Source of the DNA: Flavobacteriaceae bacterium
GTDB lineage: Bacteria; Bacteroidota; Bacteroidia; Flavobacteriales; Flavobacteriaceae
NCBI GenBank assembly: GCA_947371275.1
Contig: CANBOV010000001.1
Coordinates: 18,182 to 82,181, forward strand
Length of the DNA stretch: 64,000 bases
Direction: 5' to 3'
Positions within the stretch are counted from its first letter, which is position 1. The number at the start of each line of letters is the position of its first letter. The translations under genes were made by a program, and so were the position numbers. This document shows positions 50,984 to 59,899 of the stretch, one piece after another. Under the pieces are notes generated by a model. The model was not told the DNA's origin, made no database searches, and worked only from the letters and a program-made list of their open reading frames with translations.

Positions 50984-51482
50984 TGCCATACTAGGAAATA
51001 GTGCCCGTTTTGTTTTACTCTTAGCTGCCCAAGTTTTGATCTTCAATAGAATTGACCTATTTGGATTCATCAATCCATTCCCTTATGTGCTTTTCATTAT
51101 ATTATTTCCCGTAAATGGAAATAAAACAGGATTATTAGTTGCTAGCTTCTTTTTAGGCTTATTAATGGATATGTTCTGCAATTCAGGAGGAGTACATGCG
51201 GCAGCTTGTTTAATCTTGGCCTATTACAGACCTGCTATTTTTAAGTTCTCCTTCGGATTAAGTTACGAGTACCAAACCGTCAAACTAAACGATGTTTTAT
51301 CCCCTGAACGATTTTCATTTATTTTAATCGCAGTGATACTCCATCACTTTCTGCTTTTTATTTTAGAGGTATTCAAAATAACCTTCCTCTGGGAAATTCT
51401 TGTACGTACCATTTTGAGTACGCTTTTCACAATCATTACCTGCATTATCATAATCTATATCATTAAGCCAAGCAAACGATGA
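50976..51482 (+). CDS. mreD: Rod-shape-determining protein MreD
   Basis: This 168-residue integral membrane protein has about five helices (FVLLLAAQVLIFNRIDLFGF, PYVLFIILFPVNGNKTGLL, LGLLMDMFCNSGGVHAAAC with the typical acidic residue, FILIAVILHHFLLFILEVF, LFTIITCIIIIYII). The family is defined mainly by topology and context. It overlaps mreC by 8 bp and pbp2 by 4 bp (ATGA), so the three are translationally linked. Confidence 0.92.
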   Translation: MNSAILGNSARFVLLLAAQVLIFNRIDLFGFINPFPYVLFIILFPVNGNKTGLLVASFFLGLLMDMFCNSGGVHAAACLILAYYRPAIFKFSFGLSYEYQTVKLNDVLSPERFSFILIAVILHHFLLFILEVFKITFLWEILVRTILSTLFTIITCIIIIYIIKPSKR

Positions 51483-53428
51483 GAAAAGTTTTGCTACCCA
51501 CTATCATTTTCATTGCTACAATTTTATTGGTAATTCGCTTATTTTACCTCCAAGTAATTGACGATTCGCTCAAATTAAAATCAGACAACAATGCCATTAA
51601 AATCAAATATGACTATCCTGAAAGAGGATACATCTATGATCGTTTTGGCAAACTCCTAGTAGCTAATCAACCTTCCTATGACATCATGGTAATCCCAAAA
51701 GATGTTAAGGATTTAGATACTACCGAATTTTGTGCTTTGCTTAAAATAACAAAAGATGATTTTCTAAAAAAAATGGCTAAAGCAAAAGTTTATAGCCCAA
51801 GATTACCATCTGTGTTTTTGGCACAACTAAACAAAAAAGAATACGCCGCCTTTCAAGAAGTACAAAGGATTTTTACAGGATTCTATATTCAAAAACGTTC
51901 ATTAAGAGATTACCAAGTTCCCTATGGAGCAAATGTATTTGGCTTTATAACTCAAGTAAATGATAAAATCATTGAAAAAAACAAATACTACAACAGTGGT
52001 GATTTAATTGGTCGCCAAGGAGTAGAAGAAAGTTATGAAGAAATACTGCGCGGCATTAAAGGAGTAAAATACATTCAAAAAGACAAATACAACCGAGAAA
52101 TAGCCTCCTATAAAGAAGGAAAATTTGACACCATTGCTCTGCAAGGTAAAGACATCAACCTTTCGATTGACGCTGAACTGCAAAAATACGGCGAAGAATT
52201 AATGGTCAATAAAAGAGGAGGTATCGTAGCCATCGAACCCAAAACAGGTGAAATTCTTGCTTTAGTTACCGCCCCTTCCTACGATCCAGCCATCTTAGTA
52301 GGACGCCAACGTTCCAAAAATTACACCATGCTCTACCATGACTCTATTGCCAAGCCCTTATACGATAGAGGTCTATTAGCACAGTACCCTCCTGGTTCTC
52401 CTTTCAAAATAATGACTGGTTTAATTGCATTACAAGAAAAAGCTATTGATGAAAATACTACCGTAGTATGTAATCACGGTTTTAGTTTTGCACCAGGCCG
52501 ATTTATGAGATGCCACTGTCACGGAGGTGCCATGCAATTACACCGCGGAATTTACGAATCATGTAATACTTTTTTCTCTACTTCTTATATGCGAACTTTA
52601 GACAAGTTCGCTGACCCTTCAATAGGTGTCGATGTATGGAGTAAACATTTGAAAACTTTTGGTCTAGGACAATTCATGGGCTACGATTTACCTACCGGTA
52701 GAAAAGGAAACATCCCGACATCCAAAACCTATAACAAAGTATACAAAGGATGGCGCTGGAGTAGTAAAACCATTGTATCAAACGCAATCGGGCAAGGGGA
52801 AGTATTAATGACTCCTATGCAATTGGCCAACATGATGGCCACCGTTGCCAATAGAGGCTACTACTTCACTCCTCACATTGTCAGAAGAATCAAAGGACAA
52901 ATAATAGATAAAAAGTTTACGACTAAGCATATTGCCACAATTGACAAAGGACACTTTGAAACCATGATCAGTGGTCTTTTTGATGTGTATAATTTTGGAA
53001 CAGCTCACGGTTTAAATGTACCAGGAATCGATATTTGTGGTAAAACAGGTACCGCAGAAAACTTTGCTAAAGTAGACGGGAAACGTGTTCAACTTAAAGA
53101 CCACTCTATCTTTGTAGCCTTTGCTCCCAAAGACAATCCAAAAATTGCAATTGCGATACTGGTAGAAAACGGCGGATTTGGTGCTACCATAGCCGGACCC
53201 ATAGCAAGTTTGATGATTGAAAAATACATTAAACGCAAAATAACCCGCAAAGATCTTGAAACTAGAATCCTAGCCAAAGACCTTCAACCCGAATATAATC
53301 GATTTATTGCCAAACCGGTAAAGGATACTCTTATCAATACAAAAGTAGCCAACCCCGATAAGGAAATAGCCAAACCAATAGTAAAAGATACTAGTGAAAT
53401 TAAAAAGAGCCTTGCTCCAAAGCCTTAA
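51479..53428 (+). CDS. mrdA: Penicillin-binding protein 2 (elongation transpeptidase)
   Basis: This 649-residue class B PBP has one N-terminal helix (LLPTIIFIATILLVIRLFYLQ), a dimerisation domain with PERGYIYDRFGKLLVANQPSYDI, and the transpeptidase domain. The three catalytic motifs are present: SPFK in YPPGSPFKIMTG (nucleophile Ser), SCN in YESCNTFFSTS and KTG in DICGKTGTAENFA. The C-terminal tail after about residue 600 is Lys/Pro/Thr-rich and likely disordered. It works with RodA, encoded 12 bp downstream. Confidence 0.97.
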   Translation: MRKVLLPTIIFIATILLVIRLFYLQVIDDSLKLKSDNNAIKIKYDYPERGYIYDRFGKLLVANQPSYDIMVIPKDVKDLDTTEFCALLKITKDDFLKKMAKAKVYSPRLPSVFLAQLNKKEYAAFQEVQRIFTGFYIQKRSLRDYQVPYGANVFGFITQVNDKIIEKNKYYNSGDLIGRQGVEESYEEILRGIKGVKYIQKDKYNREIASYKEGKFDTIALQGKDINLSIDAELQKYGEELMVNKRGGIVAIEPKTGEILALVTAPSYDPAILVGRQRSKNYTMLYHDSIAKPLYDRGLLAQYPPGSPFKIMTGLIALQEKAIDENTTVVCNHGFSFAPGRFMRCHCHGGAMQLHRGIYESCNTFFSTSYMRTLDKFADPSIGVDVWSKHLKTFGLGQFMGYDLPTGRKGNIPTSKTYNKVYKGWRWSSKTIVSNAIGQGEVLMTPMQLANMMATVANRGYYFTPHIVRRIKGQIIDKKFTTKHIATIDKGHFETMISGLFDVYNFGTAHGLNVPGIDICGKTGTAENFAKVDGKRVQLKDHSIFVAFAPKDNPKIAIAILVENGGFGATIAGPIASLMIEKYIKRKITRKDLETRILAKDLQPEYNRFIAKPVKDTLINTKVANPDKEIAKPIVKDTSEIKKSLAPKP

Positions 53429-53440
53429 TTTCTAAACAAG

Positions 53441-54700
53441 ATGAAAAATCAAAGCGTTACAAATAATTTAGATTGGATGAGTGTAGGCATCTATATTACT
53501 TTAGTAATATTAGGTTGGCTCAACATATACTCCTCCTCCCTATCTTCCATAGCCGAAGAAACTTCGATTTTTGATTTTACTCAAATCTACGGTAAACAGT
53601 TCCTGTTCATCATCCTGTCAGTCCCTTTAATCTTTGTCGTTTTATCCGTGGACGGCAAGTTTTATGAAAAATTCTCCAGTGTGATCTACATCATCGGATT
53701 ACTGTCCCTCGCCGGACTTTTTGTATTCGGAAAGTCAATCAAAGGAAATACAAATTGGTATTCTTTTGGATCTTTCGGAATTCAGCCTTCCGAGTTTGTA
53801 AAGGCATCAACAGCGCTTGCCATTGCAAAATACTTAAGTGATGTACAAGTAAACCTCAAAGACACAAATAGGCAGATACAGGCTTTTGGAATACTATTCC
53901 TGCCCATGCTACTTATTGTACTACATGATCCTGGTAGTGCTTTAATTTTTACCATTTTCATATTAGTCCTCTATAGAGAAGGACTTCCTTCCTGGTATGT
54001 ATGGACCGGATTTATTGCTTTAGTGTTGTTTGTTTTAGCTTTAATAGTAAAGCCTTTAATTCTAACCATCATTGCGTTAGCTATCATCCTACTAATTTAT
54101 TACCGTAGTCGAATCATCAATAGAAACTGGATATTAAGTTCGATCATCTTTCTAATGATAGGTGGCTTTGTTTTTTCGGTCGATTATGTATTTGAAAACG
54201 TATTTAAACAGCATCACCGGGACCGATTTAACATCATATTAGGAAAAGAAGTAGACATGAAAGGGATTGGTTACAACATCAATCAATCTGAAATAGCTAT
54301 AGGCTCAGGGGGTTGGTTCGGCAAAGGATACCTAGAAGGCACGCAAACTAAAGGGGGATTTGTACCTGAGCAACATACTGATTATATTTTCACCACCGTA
54401 GGAGAAGAATGGGGCTTTGCAGGTTGTATTTTAGTAATGTTACTTTTTGTCTTCCTAATTATACGAATCATCTATTTAGCAGAAAGGCAGAAAACCAAAT
54501 TTAGCCGCGTCTACGGCTATTGTGTAGCCAGTATTTTGTTCATCCACTTCTTTTTAAATATCGCTATGGTGGTCGGCGTATTCCCTACTATCGGAATTCC
54601 ACTTCCCTTCTTCTCTTATGGTGGATCCGGACTTTGGGGCTTCACCATCCTTTTATTTATCTTCCTAAAAATGGATGCCAACAAAGTGAACGAGTGGTAA
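53441..54700 (+). CDS. rodA: RodA, SEDS-family peptidoglycan glycosyltransferase
   Basis: This 419-residue polytopic protein has about ten helices and polymerises lipid II during cell elongation. SEDS signatures are GNTNWYSFGSFGIQPSEFVK, LHDPGSALIFTIFILVLY, a long periplasmic loop with GKGYLEGTQTKGGFVPEQHTDYIFTTVGEEWGFAG (conserved catalytic Asp in HTDYIF), and GIPLPFFSYGGSGLWGF near the end. It closes the mre operon and is followed by a terminator. Confidence 0.97.
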   Translation: MKNQSVTNNLDWMSVGIYITLVILGWLNIYSSSLSSIAEETSIFDFTQIYGKQFLFIILSVPLIFVVLSVDGKFYEKFSSVIYIIGLLSLAGLFVFGKSIKGNTNWYSFGSFGIQPSEFVKASTALAIAKYLSDVQVNLKDTNRQIQAFGILFLPMLLIVLHDPGSALIFTIFILVLYREGLPSWYVWTGFIALVLFVLALIVKPLILTIIALAIILLIYYRSRIINRNWILSSIIFLMIGGFVFSVDYVFENVFKQHHRDRFNIILGKEVDMKGIGYNINQSEIAIGSGGWFGKGYLEGTQTKGGFVPEQHTDYIFTTVGEEWGFAGCILVMLLFVFLIIRIIYLAERQKTKFSRVYGYCVASILFIHFFLNIAMVVGVFPTIGIPLPFFSYGGSGLWGFTILLFIFLKMDANKVNEW

Positions 54701-54744
54701 ACATAGGTTTTCATTTAATTTTCTAAGCATTATCAATATACCAT

Positions 54745-54775
54745 AAAAAAAGCCACCTAATTGGTGGCTTTTTTA
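54745..54775. terminator. Bidirectional terminator between rodA and the tail-specific protease gene
   Basis: AGCCACC and GGTGGCT form a stem around TAATT, with A residues on the left and T residues on the right. It lies between convergent genes. Confidence 0.88.
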
Positions 54776-54789
54776 TTATTGGTACTAGC

Positions 54790-57042
54790 TTAAGACTTCA
54801 CAGCTTTGTCTTTTTTAGCTTTACTAGTTAATCCTTTATTATTTTCAGATTGTAAATCATTAAGTATGTGAATAGCCTCTTCTATATAGATGTCTTTCGA
54901 CAAACTCTCATGCCAACGGTCTCTTTTCTCTTTTAGCACATTATCCTTCTTCATAGCATCTAATTCATAAGGCAATGATTTGAACTCAAACAAATTTTTA
55001 TAATCTACAATCGATTTGTATTTTTTACTCTTGTCTTCTAAAGCTTTTTGCTCTGCTTTAAACTTATCAATATTTAAACTATAAACATTCTCCTTATTGC
55101 GCTCATCCAACCACTTAGCATTGTCATCTATCAATTTCATCTGAGCATTATCAGCCATACGCTCTCTACTTTTTGCAATGGCCAAATCAAAGTTATTTTG
55201 CTTATTCCATACATGATAATCAGCTGGATCTATTTTATCCCATGGCATTGCATTATCAATATCTTTCTCTCCCATTTTCAAATAAGCATAGCGGTCCGGA
55301 ATCGCAATATCACTCTTAACGCCTTCTAATTGCGTAGAACCTCCATTGATTCTATAAAATTTCTGAGTGGTCGTTTTCAAAGCCCCCAAATCTCCATAAG
55401 TACTACCGCGAACAAATTGATTCAAATCAATAACATTCTGAACAGTTCCCTTACCATAGGATTGTTTACTTCCTATAATAACCCCACGCTTATAATCTTG
55501 AATAGCTGCCGCCAATATCTCAGAAGCCGAAGCCGAAAACTCATTAATCATAACCACCAATGGTCCATCCCATTGTACTTTTGAATCTCGGTCAAACAAT
55601 ACTTCTTTTTTTCCTGCAGCCGATTTAATCTGAACTATAGGTCCTTGCTCAATAAATAATCCCGCAATATCAACTACCGTTTTCAAAGAACCTCCTCCAT
55701 TATCTCTAACATCCATAACAATCCCTTGAACGCCTTCAGCTTTCAATCGCTCTACTTCTAAGGCAACGTCTTTACCAGCATCCCGACTGTTTTGATCTTC
55801 AAAATCTATATAGAATTTTGGTAAATAAATAACCCCATACTTAAACCCATCTTTCTCAACAACACTCGATTTTACATAGGTTTCTTCTATCTCTACCTCA
55901 TCTCTAATAATCGTAATCACTTTTATGGTCCCGTCCTGCTTTTTGACCGTTAAACGAACTTCAGTTCCCTTAGGTCCTTTAATTTTTTTAACTACATCAT
56001 CTAGACGCATCCCCACAACATCCACAGCTTCCGCATCTTTTTGCGCTACTTTTAAAATGATGTCACCCGACTCTAATTGTTTTCCACGCCACGCCGGACC
56101 TCCCGAAATCAATTCTGATATTTCAGTAAAGTCACCTTTTTTTTGTAAACGAGCTCCTATTCCTTCTAGCTTTCCACTCATGCTCACATCAAACTTCTCT
56201 TTTTCAGAAGGTCCAAAATAAGAGGTGTGAGGGTCAAACCGTGAAGCAATAGCATTTACATAGATAGAAAACCAATCCTCTCTGTCCAGATCTTTAATAA
56301 AACTAAAGTTGTCATTCAACGAATTTAAAGTAGCTTCTCTTGTAGATTTTTCTAATTCAGCATACGTTTTTGGCTTTTCAGCTCTTCGCTTAGCATCGTC
56401 TTCTCTAAATTTCTTCTCCATTTCAGGAGTAATATCCTCACTCGAATCTTTACGATAATCAGCTAATTTTTCTTCAATTGTTTTTGTAGCATCTTTAGCT
56501 AAATCTTCTTGCAACTTTTGTTTTTCTACTAACGAAGATAAGGCAGACAATTTTACTTGTAAACGCCATCTGTCTTTTAACTCCGCAGTTGTTTTAGCAA
56601 AAGGCATCTTCTCATAATCCGTGTTAAATGACTCGTCTTTTTTATAATCAAACGGACTAGCTAAAGCTTCTTTGTAATAGCTTTTGCTTTCTTCCATTCG
56701 CTGCATCAAACGATTATAGGTCAAATCAAAGAACGCCAAATCCTTATTTTTAATCTGATCATCCAATTCCGTTTCGAATTTGACAAACTCATCAATGTCC
56801 GACTGCAAAAAGAAACGTTTCGATGGATCTAAAGCATTCAAATAGTCTTTGTAAACACCTTTTGAAAAAGTATCATCAATCGCAGCTGGGTTGTAATGCC
56901 CTTTTTCAATAACAAAAGTCAACAACTCCAAGAGCAATTTATCCTTTTCAGGATCCGTCGAAGCCTTTTGTTTAGGCATAAAACTCCATAGCGCTATTGA
57001 TAACGTTACAACTACCAGCAGTATTTTATAGTTTCTTTTCAT
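54790..57042 (-). CDS. prc: Carboxy-terminal (tail-specific) processing protease, S41 family
   Basis: This 750-residue periplasmic protease has one N-terminal hydrophobic segment (YKILLVVVTLSIALWSF), a helical region rich in Lys/Asp, a PDZ domain (about 235-330: GKLEGIGARLQKKGDFTEI, GDIILKVAQKDAEAVDVVGM) and an S41 domain. The dyad is Ser in MINEFSASASEILAAAIQ and Lys in GSKQSYGKGTVQN, about 25 residues apart as in E. coli Prc. VMDVRDNGGGSLKTVVDIAGLFI is the oxyanion region. The frame opens at 57099; the ATG at 57042 gives the usual signal/anchor. Confidence 0.93.
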   Translation of the reverse strand: MKRNYKILLVVVTLSIALWSFMPKQKASTDPEKDKLLLELLTFVIEKGHYNPAAIDDTFSKGVYKDYLNALDPSKRFFLQSDIDEFVKFETELDDQIKNKDLAFFDLTYNRLMQRMEESKSYYKEALASPFDYKKDESFNTDYEKMPFAKTTAELKDRWRLQVKLSALSSLVEKQKLQEDLAKDATKTIEEKLADYRKDSSEDITPEMEKKFREDDAKRRAEKPKTYAELEKSTREATLNSLNDNFSFIKDLDREDWFSIYVNAIASRFDPHTSYFGPSEKEKFDVSMSGKLEGIGARLQKKGDFTEISELISGGPAWRGKQLESGDIILKVAQKDAEAVDVVGMRLDDVVKKIKGPKGTEVRLTVKKQDGTIKVITIIRDEVEIEETYVKSSVVEKDGFKYGVIYLPKFYIDFEDQNSRDAGKDVALEVERLKAEGVQGIVMDVRDNGGGSLKTVVDIAGLFIEQGPIVQIKSAAGKKEVLFDRDSKVQWDGPLVVMINEFSASASEILAAAIQDYKRGVIIGSKQSYGKGTVQNVIDLNQFVRGSTYGDLGALKTTTQKFYRINGGSTQLEGVKSDIAIPDRYAYLKMGEKDIDNAMPWDKIDPADYHVWNKQNNFDLAIAKSRERMADNAQMKLIDDNAKWLDERNKENVYSLNIDKFKAEQKALEDKSKKYKSIVDYKNLFEFKSLPYELDAMKKDNVLKEKRDRWHESLSKDIYIEEAIHILNDLQSENNKGLTSKAKKDKAVKS

Positions 57043-57268
57043 AAATAGAAGTATAATTTTCATTAATCTTGGGTCTAAAATAAACAAAAAACTAGGCACA
57101 CCTTTTCTTATGGTGATAATTTTTTGTTAAAAACATTATTATATTGTCCTGAAACAGCAAAACGTTCAAAGTTATAAAAAATGTATCTTTATAAAACTTT
57201 AAAAAAAGTTAATTTCGCAATCAACTTAGCATCTTCAAAAATCGTGCTATAAAATTTAATAGAGCCAA

Positions 57269-58039
57269 ATGATTTCCAAACCCACCATTTTAGTCACCAA
57301 TGACGACGGCATCAATGCTCCAGGAATAAGAGCCTTAATTTCAGTTATGGCCGAAATTGGTAAAGTAATAGTAGTGGCACCCGATAGCCCTCAAAGCGCC
57401 ATGGGTCATGCCATTACCATAAATAGCACCTTATATTTAAACAAAGTATCGGCCGAAAACGCCGATATTACAGAATATGCCTGCTCCGGAACTCCCGTAG
57501 ATTGTGTCAAATTGGCGGTGAATGAAATCCTTAAAATGAAACCCGATTTGTGCGTGTCAGGGGTAAACCACGGCTCTAATTCATCCATCAATGTCATCTA
57601 TTCTGGCACCATGAGTGCCGCCGTAGAAGCCGGCATAGAAGGAATACCCGCCATTGGATTCTCTTTATTAGATTATGCTTGGAGTGCCAACTTTGAAGCC
57701 ATCAAGCCTTTTATAAAAAAAATAGCCTTAGAAGTCTTGTCGAAGAAAATGACCGAAGGAACCGTTCTAAACGTGAATTTCCCCAAACTAAAACAAGAAG
57801 ATATAAAAGGAATAAAAATATGCCGTCAAGCCAAAGCACTTTGGATGGAACGTTTCGATAAAAGACAAACCCCCTTCGGTAAAGATTATTACTGGCTTAC
57901 TGGCGAGTTCGTCAATCAAGATAAAGGGGAAGATACTGATGAATGGGCGCTAGCCAATGGCTATATTTCCATAGTTCCCGTCCAATTTGATTTAACGGCA
58001 CACCATGCGATTGCCCAACTTAACACTTGGAATTTATAG
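57269..58039 (+). CDS. surE: 5'/3'-nucleotidase SurE
   Basis: This 256-residue metal-dependent phosphatase acts on nucleoside monophosphates and is linked to stationary-phase survival. The metal-binding DD is in LVTNDDGINAPGI, followed by VVAPDSPQSAMGHAITI, CSGTPVDCVKLAV and VSGVNHGSNSSINVIYSGTM. Length is standard. lpxB follows after about 50 bp on the same strand. Confidence 0.96.
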   Translation: MISKPTILVTNDDGINAPGIRALISVMAEIGKVIVVAPDSPQSAMGHAITINSTLYLNKVSAENADITEYACSGTPVDCVKLAVNEILKMKPDLCVSGVNHGSNSSINVIYSGTMSAAVEAGIEGIPAIGFSLLDYAWSANFEAIKPFIKKIALEVLSKKMTEGTVLNVNFPKLKQEDIKGIKICRQAKALWMERFDKRQTPFGKDYYWLTGEFVNQDKGEDTDEWALANGYISIVPVQFDLTAHHAIAQLNTWNL

Positions 58040-58091
58040 TACAACCGAAAAAGTCTGCATTGTATTCAACTAATAAATAGGCATGCAAAAT

Positions 58092-59204
58092 ATGAAATAC
58101 TACATTATAGCAGGTGAAGCTTCCGGCGATTTGCACGGAGCCAACTTAATGAAGGCACTTTATAAAGAAGATACCACCGCAGAAATCCGCTTTTGGGGCG
58201 GTGACCTAATGCAACAAGTAGGTGGTACGCTGGTAAAACACTACCGAGAACTAGCTTTCATGGGGTTTGCCGAAGTTATACTGAATCTTAAAACCATCCT
58301 AAACAATATCAAAATCTGTAAAGCCGATATCGAAAAGTTCCAACCCGATGTCATCATCTTTATCGATTACCCTGGGTTCAACATGCGCATCGCTAAATGG
58401 GCAAAACAAAAAGGGATCAAAACCCATTATTACATCGCTCCACAAATCTGGGCTTGGAAAGAAAATCGCATCCAAGCCGTAAAAAGAGATTTCGACAAAC
58501 TATTTGTAATACTCCCCTTTGAAAAAGAATTCTTCGAAGTAAAACACCACTTCCCCGTAGATTTTGTAGGTCATCCCCTAATCGACGCCATCCACAATCG
58601 AACTCAAGCAGAAGAAGCCTTCTTTAGAAAAAACAACAACCTCAACGAAAAACCCATCATCGCACTGCTGCCAGGTAGCCGCAAACAAGAAATAGCCAAA
58701 ATGCTTACCATTATGCTAAGCGTAGTAGAGGATTTCAAAGATTACCAATTTGTTATCGCAGGTGCACCCAGCCAAGACTTTCATTTTTACGAACAATTCC
58801 TTACCAATAAAAATGTAAAATTCATTGCCAACCAAACCTATGACTTACTCAGTGTCGCTGCTGCTGCTCTTGTAACCTCCGGTACAGCCACCCTTGAAAC
58901 TGCCTTATTCAAAGTACCCGAAGTCGTTTGCTATAAAGGAAGTTGGGCTTCCTACCAAATAGCCAAACGCATCATCACCCTTAAATACATATCTCTTGTT
59001 AATTTAATCATGGATGAAGAAGTAGTAGCCGAATTAATACAAGAAAAGTGCACAAAAAAGAACTTAAAAACAGAACTTTCAAAACTCCTCGAACCTACTT
59101 ATAGAAAGGCTTTACTAGAAAAATACGAGGCCCTAGAGCTTAAATTAGGAGGCATAGGCGCCAGCGACAAAACTGCTAAATTAATCTTAAAAGACCTGAA
59201 TTAG
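58092..59204 (+). CDS. lpxB: Lipid-A-disaccharide synthase
   Basis: This 370-residue family-19 glycosyltransferase joins lipid X and UDP-diacylglucosamine into the lipid A disaccharide. It shows YIIAGEASGDLHGANLM at the start, the membrane-interaction segment HYRELAFMGFAEVILNL, FIDYPGFNMRIAKWAK, YIAPQIWAWKENRI, FVGHPLIDAI, LLPGSRKQEIAKM and TSGTATLETALFKVP. An ATG three codons upstream (58083) is also possible; 58092 gives the family-like N-terminus. An NlpC/P60 gene with its own promoter follows. Confidence 0.96.
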   Translation: MKYYIIAGEASGDLHGANLMKALYKEDTTAEIRFWGGDLMQQVGGTLVKHYRELAFMGFAEVILNLKTILNNIKICKADIEKFQPDVIIFIDYPGFNMRIAKWAKQKGIKTHYYIAPQIWAWKENRIQAVKRDFDKLFVILPFEKEFFEVKHHFPVDFVGHPLIDAIHNRTQAEEAFFRKNNNLNEKPIIALLPGSRKQEIAKMLTIMLSVVEDFKDYQFVIAGAPSQDFHFYEQFLTNKNVKFIANQTYDLLSVAAAALVTSGTATLETALFKVPEVVCYKGSWASYQIAKRIITLKYISLVNLIMDEEVVAELIQEKCTKKNLKTELSKLLEPTYRKALLEKYEALELKLGGIGASDKTAKLILKDLN

Positions 59205-59234
59205 TTGGTATTAGTGTTTAAAATGGTATCTTTG
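59205..59234 (+). promoter_or_regulatory. Promoter of the NlpC/P60 gene
   Basis: TTG (59205-59207), a 19-bp spacer and TATCTTTG (59227-59234) match the Bacteroidota consensus, 16 bp before the ATG at 59251. TTG lies right at the lpxB stop. Confidence 0.6.
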
Positions 59235-59250
59235 CAGTCAAATCTATTGG

Positions 59251-59859
59251 ATGAAAAGCATACTTAAAATAACATTTCTATTACTTGTTTGCAGTGGCAA
59301 ATTGTTCGCGGCTAACGGAACCAACTACGTTGTTTTAAAGAAGTCTCTTCCCTTTTTTCATATTGACTCAGTAAAAACAAACACTACTGATCCCAATAAA
59401 ACAGACCCAAAAAAAACCTTCTCTCTCAATACCAAAAATGAATCCGATATTATCATTTCAGACAGTGAAGAAAGCTATGTAGCAGAACAATTAATCAATG
59501 TGGCTTCTGATAATTTAGGGATTGTTTATCGCGCTGGAGGCACAACCAAAAATGGTTTTGACTGCTCTGGTTTGATTTTTTCTACCTTTAGAAAATTCGA
59601 CATTACTTTACCTCGTTCTTCCAACGAGATGGCACTAATTGGTAATAAAACCGACCTAAAGAATGCCAAAAAGGGAGACCTTGTTTTCTTTATTAATCGC
59701 GGGCAACACCACATCAATCATGTGGGTATGGTCGTTGAAGTAACCGAAGATGATGTAAAATTCATTCACTCCTCTACCCAAAGTGGCGTGGTGATTTCAT
59801 CCATGAACGAACCTTACTACAAAAGGACTTTCACTCAAATCAACCGAGTAATAGAATAA
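59251..59859 (+). CDS. C40 family (NlpC/P60) cell-wall peptidase
   Basis: This 202-residue exported protein has a signal peptide (MKSILKITFLLLVCSGKLFA), a Thr/Lys/Asp-rich linker (about 45-65) and an NlpC/P60 domain: YRAGGTTKNGFDCSGLIFSTF with the catalytic Cys, HINHVGMVVE with the first His, and FIHSSTQSGVV with the second polar residue (His). It should cleave gamma-D-Glu-diaminopimelate bonds in peptidoglycan peptides. It is the upstream neighbour of comEC, but no functional link is evident. Confidence 0.93.
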   Translation: MKSILKITFLLLVCSGKLFAANGTNYVVLKKSLPFFHIDSVKTNTTDPNKTDPKKTFSLNTKNESDIIISDSEESYVAEQLINVASDNLGIVYRAGGTTKNGFDCSGLIFSTFRKFDITLPRSSNEMALIGNKTDLKNAKKGDLVFFINRGQHHINHVGMVVEVTEDDVKFIHSSTQSGVVISSMNEPYYKRTFTQINRVIE

Positions 59860-59899
59860 TTTTCTTGCATTTTTAAGATTTATCCTGTACTTTAGTGAC